Part shown: positions 34,263 to 37,872 of the stretch, piece by piece
How positions within the stretch are numbered: position 1 is the stretch's first letter
Layout: each line of letters starts with the position of its first letter
Assembly (NCBI GenBank): GCA_022511075.1
Contig: JAFLSE010000028.1
Coordinates: 1 to 37,872, forward strand
Origin: Prevotella sp.
GTDB taxonomy: Bacteria; Bacteroidota; Bacteroidia; Bacteroidales; Bacteroidaceae
DNA: 37,872 nucleotides
Direction of reading: 5' to 3'
Program-made: the position numbers and the translations under genes
The notes under the pieces: generated by a model
Database searches by the model: none
Told to the model about the DNA's origin: nothing
The model's input: only the letters and a program-made list of their open reading frames with translations

Positions 34263-34622
34263 TTAATTGATAACTGACAACAACTGCTTACTCCAAATTT
34301 GAGCCCAATCAGACTCTATTGATTGGCTGTAATTCTTGATGACATACAAATCGTCTTGGTCGTGATGAGAAATGAAACAATGGTCGGTGCAGTTTATAAC
34401 CCATTTAATTGTATTCCTTACATCGTCATCCATACGCCCGAAACGTTGTAAATTCATAGCCTCTGCTATGAGAGAATCAAGTTTCTCACAATCGAAGATG
34501 CCGTCCTCAAACAGACGATAACTGAAGGATGTTTCATCAAGGTCATCCCTGTTTGACAAAATGTCGTGCTTATGTGCTTCAATGTCCACCTTGCTAAATT
34601 CTTTCTTTGTAGTCATAGCCAT
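34263..34622 (-). CDS. small acidic protein, possibly Imm41-like
   Basis: 119 residues, soluble and acidic. The arrangement SFSYRLFEDGIFDCEKLDSLI ... WVINCTDHCFISHHDQDDLYVIKNY reminds me of Imm41-type immunity proteins (short helical pattern with a closing HxxxxDLyxIKN), but the identification is by eye and weak. The start could also be ATG 34616 (MTTKKEF). It precedes the SMI1/KNR4 gene by 2 bp, a two-gene unit. The 150 bp upstream (34623-34775) hold no gene; they contain a CCAAATA/TATTTGG hairpin and AAGGGGATTTCT, also found at 36242-36253. Confidence 0.55.
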   Translation of the reverse strand: MAMTTKKEFSKVDIEAHKHDILSNRDDLDETSFSYRLFEDGIFDCEKLDSLIAEAMNLQRFGRMDDDVRNTIKWVINCTDHCFISHHDQDDLYVIKNYSQSIESDWAQIWSKQLLSVIN

Positions 34623-34775
34623 TAATCCATATTCATATTACTTATATCATTTCTGCCATTTCATTATACTGCATAATAATCTTCTTGTGATTTCAAATAG
34701 ACTTTGCACCCCTGAAAGACTAAGGAATGTATCGTCATTTCCAAATAAATAAGGGGATTTCTCTATTTGGGAAAG

Positions 34776-35513
34776 TTACTTTTCATCCCATTCTTTTGTG
34801 TTTCCGTCCGTGGCGTTGTATTGCTTCCAGTGTCCCGACTTCTTGCCGTCGGCATATTGCCCTTCCACAGTGATGTAAGGCTTGCCTCCATGTGTCGATT
34901 CTATGCGGAACGGACCGTTCAGCCTGCCATTGCTGTAATGTCTGACCGTCTTGCTGCGCATGTCCTGACCGTGGTCTTCAACAATCGTCTCCTTACCTTC
35001 CTTTTGCCCGTTCACATAGTGTGCTTCCTGCGTCAGTTCACCCGTCTTGTTGTCGAAACGCCGCGCACGACCGTGCTCCACGCCATGCCGGTATTTCTTT
35101 TCAGATTCCATCTTGCCGTCGCGATAATAGGTTCTCACCGTGCCGTCTATCCTGCCATGCCGCATGGGCGTTTCCTTACGCACCGTCTTACCGTCCTGGT
35201 AATACTCCATGAATATCCCGTTTCGCCGCCCTTTGTCGTATGCTCCCACCTCGCGCAAAACGCCGTCGCGATAGCGGCGATATTTGCCATCCATCATGCC
35301 GTGCGAAAACTTGACGTGCTCTTCGTCCAGTCCGCGCTTTATGCAGAACTCCCCTTGCAGTGCTTCATGTCCGTATTTCATGTAATAAACCGTGCAATGC
35401 GCATCACTCGTTTCCGTCAGCAAGTCACGCCACTCCACGATTTGCTGTGCTCCGATGGCATTGCACAGCCACAGGAACATACTTATCAACATAATTTTCT
35501 TTCCTGTTTTCAT
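34776..35513 (-). CDS. exported YwqK-family (MORN-repeat) protein
   Basis: 245 residues. Signal peptide through about residue 23 (NAIGAQQ). Then about seven MORN/YwqK-type repeats of the form YYxDGKxxxExxYxxGxxxGxxxxY, for example YRDGVLREVGAYDKGRRNG, YYQDGKTVRKETPMRHGRIDG, YYRDGKMESEKKYRHGVEHG and YADGKKSGHWKQY. YwqK-type proteins are annotated as antitoxin/immunity components next to polymorphic toxins. The start ATG overlaps the stop of the upstream gene by 4 bp (ATGA), so translation is coupled. The exported location would suit protection against a periplasmic effector; this is inference. Confidence 0.78.
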   Translation of the reverse strand: MKTGKKIMLISMFLWLCNAIGAQQIVEWRDLLTETSDAHCTVYYMKYGHEALQGEFCIKRGLDEEHVKFSHGMMDGKYRRYRDGVLREVGAYDKGRRNGIFMEYYQDGKTVRKETPMRHGRIDGTVRTYYRDGKMESEKKYRHGVEHGRARRFDNKTGELTQEAHYVNGQKEGKETIVEDHGQDMRSKTVRHYSNGRLNGPFRIESTHGGKPYITVEGQYADGKKSGHWKQYNATDGNTKEWDEK

Positions 35514-36037
35514 TGGTCTATGATATTATACATGAACCTACTTGTATCAAGACCCTCAAACAGTTCTTTCACAATGGCTGTTGAGTTGTGGTTTGATGCA
35601 TTTGAAATAAATCCAAAACCTGTATCGTCGTAGGGATATGCTATTAAGTCCAATGCTTCCAGAATGATAAAGCAATGCCCTGCAACATCACCGTCATTAT
35701 ACATTACAACGGATGACAGTTTTCTCACAACATCCCATTCTGAATCTTTCAACAATCTCCACGATTCTGAATCCGTTTCATATTTGTATAAAGATGTGAT
35801 TACGGAAATTTTCGGAACAATGCCCTTGAAGAAGTTTATAAATTGTTCGATAGATTCGTTCATCAACGCATGGGAATACTGGCATTTCCTGCCATAATAG
35901 CCAATCCAGCCCACACTGTCGGTGTACGAATCCAGATTTACATTTTCCAATAATGCGCCACAAGTTTGTTCAGAATAAGCCCCAGAAGCATTCAATGCTT
36001 CCTCGACCTTACTTGTTATTTCGTTCAACCATTCCAT
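35510..36037 (-). CDS. hypothetical protein starting with the shared 5' module
   Basis: 175-residue soluble protein. The first 16 residues (MEWLNEITSKVEEALN) are the shared module; the remainder is unlike the other module-bearing genes. Notable segments are NESIEQFINFFKG (compare NDYVDFFKG after the module in the gene at 30237), a central SESWRLLKDSEWDVV and YPYDDTGFGFISNASNHN near the end. No family recognised. A promoter at 36153-36160 and a gene remnant lie upstream. Coupled by a 4-bp overlap to the YwqK gene downstream. Likely immunity by context. Confidence 0.65.
   Translation of the reverse strand: MEWLNEITSKVEEALNASGAYSEQTCGALLENVNLDSYTDSVGWIGYYGRKCQYSHALMNESIEQFINFFKGIVPKISVITSLYKYETDSESWRLLKDSEWDVVRKLSSVVMYNDGDVAGHCFIILEALDLIAYPYDDTGFGFISNASNHNSTAIVKELFEGLDTSRFMYNIIDQ
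35989..36037 (-). repeat. 49-bp 5' coding module, copy at the gene at 36037
   Basis: Encodes MEWLNEITSKVEEALN; matches the copies at 32313-32361 and 30596-30644 at about 42 of 49 bases each. Confidence 0.75.
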
Positions 36038-36057
36038 GCTTCCAAATCTTTCGTTGC

Positions 36058-36147
36058 TTATTTTGTTTCATAAAGCCGTTTCAATATCTCGAAATAATTA
36101 TCTCCAAAATCCATTGTGAAATCGTCAAACACGCCATAGATATGATT
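36058..36147 (-). pseudogene. 3' stub of a lost gene between promoter and module gene
   Basis: A frame without a proper start reads NHIYGVFDDFTMDFGDNYF then EILKRLYETK and stop at 36058-36060. The codon pattern and the amphipathic ending look like a true protein C-terminus. It lies directly after the promoter at 36153-36160, as if the body of a gene had been deleted and only its tail kept. Too short to assign. Confidence 0.4.
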
Positions 36148-36152
36148 GTCTG

Positions 36153-36160
36153 CAAAGTTA
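36153..36160 (-). promoter_or_regulatory. -7 promoter element upstream of the gene at 36037
   Basis: TAACTTTG on the minus strand, 116 bp upstream of ATG 36037; the intervening DNA is the gene stub. Confidence 0.55.
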
Positions 36161-36180
36161 CGACATTTTCCTTGAAATCC

Positions 36181-36251
36181 CTCGGCAACGCCGTGGAAAG
36201 CCGTTGCCGAGACTAAAAGTCTTAAACTATTTAAAGAAATGAAGGGGATTT
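36181..36251. repeat. intergenic hairpin plus conserved tail, copy 2
   Basis: CTCGGCAACG / CGTTGCCGAG (36181-36190 / 36202-36211) is a perfect 10-bp stem with an 11-nt loop, followed by a tail at 36216-36251 that matches about 30 of 36 bases of 32451-32486. Confidence 0.65.
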
Positions 36252-36275
36252 CTTGGTAGAAGTGGAAAACGCAAT

Positions 36276-36554
36276 CTATTTCTTGAACAGGTCAGAATGG
36301 GTGCCAGTCTGCATAAAAAGGAGTGTCAATAGTGTGTCGTCCTGCTTCCACACCATTAACCAATCAGGCGAAATATGACATTCCCATTTCCCGTCTTTAT
36401 CTCCCGACAACTTGTGTGGCTTATATATAGTTGGCAGAGAGCCGTTTTGTTCCAGAATCTTGACTGCCGTTAATATTTTGTTTATGTCAAGCCCACGTTT
36501 GACACAACGTTTCAAGTCTTTTTTGAAACGATTGGTGTATTCAATGCTATACAT
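36276..36554 (-). CDS. YafQ-family mRNA interferase toxin
   Basis: 92-residue RelE/ParE-superfamily toxin of the YafQ branch, expected to cut mRNA on the ribosome. Features: RFKKDLKRCVKRGLDINKI at the N-terminus, HKLSGDKDGKWECHISPDWLMVW in the middle, and the YafQ-type ending LFMQTGTHSDLF with the catalytic-region His and the terminal Phe. It overlaps the antitoxin stop by one base (TGATG), the usual toxin-antitoxin coupling, antitoxin first. Confidence 0.88.
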   Translation of the reverse strand: MYSIEYTNRFKKDLKRCVKRGLDINKILTAVKILEQNGSLPTIYKPHKLSGDKDGKWECHISPDWLMVWKQDDTLLTLLFMQTGTHSDLFKK

Positions 36555-36781
36555 CAGCCGAGAATTTGCTTGAACATATCTTCGGCACTTTCAGCCTTAT
36601 ACACTCTGCCATTCTTTATATCGTCCATAGCCTCGCGATAGCCCCTGGTCTTTGTAATGTCGTTGCTGCCTGCATCAGACTTGACAACTTTCACGCTGCC
36701 AACTCCTTTTAGCAATGAGCACGCCTTCTTTATTTGTGTAAGCATGCTTTCGTCCGTAACACTCAACACTATTGATGACAT
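36554..36781 (-). CDS. antitoxin partner of the YafQ-type toxin
   Basis: 75-residue protein from ATG 36781 (MSSIVLSVTDESMLTQIKK). The C-terminal half is acidic/mixed (YREAMDDIKNGRVYKAESAEDMFKQIL), the typical toxin-wrapping region, where AMDDIKNGRVY is common to Bacteroidales RelB/DinJ-like antitoxins. The frame is open to 36847, but the promoter at 36821-36828 lies inside that extension and excludes the longer start. The short N-terminus does not show an obvious ribbon-helix-helix, so autoregulation is uncertain. Confidence 0.78.
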   Translation of the reverse strand: MSSIVLSVTDESMLTQIKKACSLLKGVGSVKVVKSDAGSNDITKTRGYREAMDDIKNGRVYKAESAEDMFKQILG

Positions 36782-36820
36782 TGATTCAATATTTAATCTT
36801 TTGTGATTATGTTTTGTCTG

Positions 36821-36828
36821 CAAAGATA
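36821..36828 (-). promoter_or_regulatory. -7 promoter element for the toxin-antitoxin operon
   Basis: TATCTTTG on the minus strand, 39 bp upstream of ATG 36781; it decides the antitoxin start. Confidence 0.6.
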
Positions 36829-36907
36829 CAGATATTATGCCATACAACCAAACAAAATGGCGAAATTTTCTATCTTTCGTTCAACCTTTCCATAACTCAA
36901 TAGTTTT

Positions 36908-37152
36908 TTAGATTGGAAGAGTTCTTGAAGCAGAACCTTCTATTTCCCCTGATTCATTAAATAATGATATTATTCTTGGAATTTCAGACTTTAACTTTAC
37001 CAACACAATGGTCTTATTCTTTAAAATTAAAAATCAGTTTCTTGTGAAAAGAAAGTAAATTCTTGATCATTTCGAGGGTCTTTATATCCAATAAATTCTT
37101 CTATGGCTTTAATTTCTAATTTAATTCCAAAATTAGCAATAGAATATTTCAT
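36908..37152 (-). pseudogene. small gene with a probable single-base frameshift
   Basis: ATG 37152 opens a 41-codon frame (MKYSIANFGIKLEIKAIEE ... FTFFSQETDF) that stops at TAA 37027-37029 just after a run of five T (minus strand). Adding one T would continue the frame for 40 more codons (LILKNKTIVLVKLKSEIPR, IISLFNESGEIEGSASRTLPI) to the stop at 36908. The two halves join smoothly and the continuation has natural codon use, so a one-base deletion in the homopolymer (or a read error) is likely. It starts 5 bp after the stop of the gene at 37158, so it is in the same operon. Function unknown. Confidence 0.45.
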
Positions 37153-37157
37153 TCAAT

Positions 37158-37872
37158 TTATCTGGCTGTATATACTATAACAGTATCTGCCAATTTATCT
37201 AAACTTATCTTATCCAATTCTTTTCTCTTGGATTCTTGTCTTCCATATTGAGATGTATAGGGGAATATTTCCTTACTTGTTTCAGGTGCGAACAGTCCAT
37301 TTTTAGAATAAAACATATCCTCATAATTTCGATAAAACACTGCATGTATGAATTCTTTGTCGGCATTACGGAACACAAGGATACATTTTTCAGGCAATTC
37401 AGATTTTTTTATTGCTTTGGATGTACATGGATAGACAGATCTCTCTTTCAAAAAATAGTCAAAGAAAGTATTTAACTGGTGTCCGTCAGTAAAAGTGGTG
37501 TTCCGGGTTATTATAGGTTCTGGGTTAATTCCTTCTGAATCGAACAATAAATTCAGGGCATAAAATATACAGGTCTGAGAATTATTTAATAGAATATCAT
37601 TTGTTTTCATCTGCCTCATTTCCCTTTTTAAACTTTCAATTTCATCATCTGAAAGACCATCAATTTCAACTTCAAACCTTTGGTATGGTGCTATGTCACT
37701 TTCGACTTCAAGAAGATGTTTATTGCCATAGGTATATATAAGTTCTTTCCTTCGCTCCTTATAACTTAATGTGTCGTTTCCAAAAATTGCATGATAAAAC
37801 TGATAGGAAGCAGTGTCCGCTACAACAGGAAAAAATTCTTCAATCTTATCAATAGTTCTAATCAATGAATCC
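37158..37872 (-). CDS. hypothetical protein, 5' end outside the window
   Basis: At least 235 residues; the frame is still open at the window edge (codons DSL precede the first possible start, TTG 37865), so the true start is probably beyond 37872. No signal peptide in the visible part. The middle holds NNSQTCIFYALNLLFDSEG and, 75 residues on, KEFIHAVFYRNYEDMFYSKNG. A Cys in a helix start followed by a His on a strand is the order found in papain-like/NlpC-type peptidases and in related inactive folds. The C-terminus is KLADTVIVYTAR. I do not recognise the family; a toxin, amidase-like effector or immunity role cannot be separated here. Confidence 0.6.
   Translation of the reverse strand, partial: DSLIRTIDKIEEFFPVVADTASYQFYHAIFGNDTLSYKERRKELIYTYGNKHLLEVESDIAPYQRFEVEIDGLSDDEIESLKREMRQMKTNDILLNNSQTCIFYALNLLFDSEGINPEPIITRNTTFTDGHQLNTFFDYFLKERSVYPCTSKAIKKSELPEKCILVFRNADKEFIHAVFYRNYEDMFYSKNGLFAPETSKEIFPYTSQYGRQESKRKELDKISLDKLADTVIVYTAR

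Noticed and set aside
34767..35633. 288-codon plus-strand frame opposite the YwqK-type gene
   Set aside because: Antisense of a repetitive MORN gene with regular codon pattern; the minus-strand product has a signal peptide and clear repeats, the plus product has none.
36908..37152. programmed ribosomal frameshift
   Set aside because: No recognised slippery heptamer or strong downstream structure is visible at the T-run; a simple deletion or read error is more likely, though slippage cannot be excluded.

Overview
The window is chromosomal DNA from a member of the Bacteroidales, most likely a Prevotella/Segatella-type organism. The evidence is repeated Bacteroidetes-type -7 promoter motifs (TAnnTTTG), start sites without Shine-Dalgarno sequences, a CTP synthase-YidC-S9 peptidase-MFS gene run, a fragment of a BspA-like leucine-rich-repeat protein, and C-terminal tails of the form YDLxGRR...KGKKxxIK. 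The genus assignment is inference.

Region 1 (1-19.3 kb) is mostly housekeeping. A TSUP anion exporter and an O-acetylhomoserine sulfhydrylase diverge from a shared promoter region. A POT peptide transporter follows, and then, convergent with it, an ftsZ gene coupled to an unknown 193-aa gene. A 900-bp stretch holds decayed sequence (a BspA-type remnant, a mobile-looking hairpin repeat, a small hydrophobic ORF and a good terminator). Next come the tight operon pyrG-yidC-S9 peptidase-MFS-nucleotidyltransferase and the operon etfB-etfA-small membrane protein-acyl-CoA dehydrogenase, which ends in a 13-bp-stem terminator.

Region 2 (19.4-26.2 kb, all minus strand) is a secreted carbohydrate-degrading cluster: GH43 with a C-terminal CBM6-like module, a carbohydrate-esterase-like alpha/beta hydrolase, GH43 with a ricin-like tail, and a separately promoted Asp-box (BNR) protein. 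It has no SusC/SusD pair. Next to it is a small envelope operon: a DUF4377-like lipoprotein, an outer-membrane beta-barrel receptor, a 55-aa membrane protein and an exported 200-aa protein.

Region 3 (about 28.5 kb to the end, all minus strand, visibly AT-richer) looks like a polyimmunity island: many short, unrelated genes, several resembling immunity proteins of contact-dependent or secreted polymorphic toxins (Imm11/Imm43-like, SMI1/KNR4, possibly Imm41-like, a YwqK/MORN protein), plus a YafQ-type toxin-antitoxin pair and gene fossils. I see no complete polymorphic toxin.

The most interesting signal is in region 3. Unrelated genes share short modules at their edges: (a) a 49-bp 5' coding module (MKWLNEITxKVEEA) that begins two genes and sits inside a third, apparently fused ORF; (b) a junction of about 90 bp, found twice, covering the end of one gene and the start of the next; (c) a hairpin plus a conserved tail of about 36 bp upstream of two genes. 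Together with decapitated gene remnants this suggests that immunity genes are swapped as cassettes through homology at their ends. A separate array of four 13-bp GAAC...GTTC dyads at exactly 23-bp spacing (32928-33009) has no obvious explanation.
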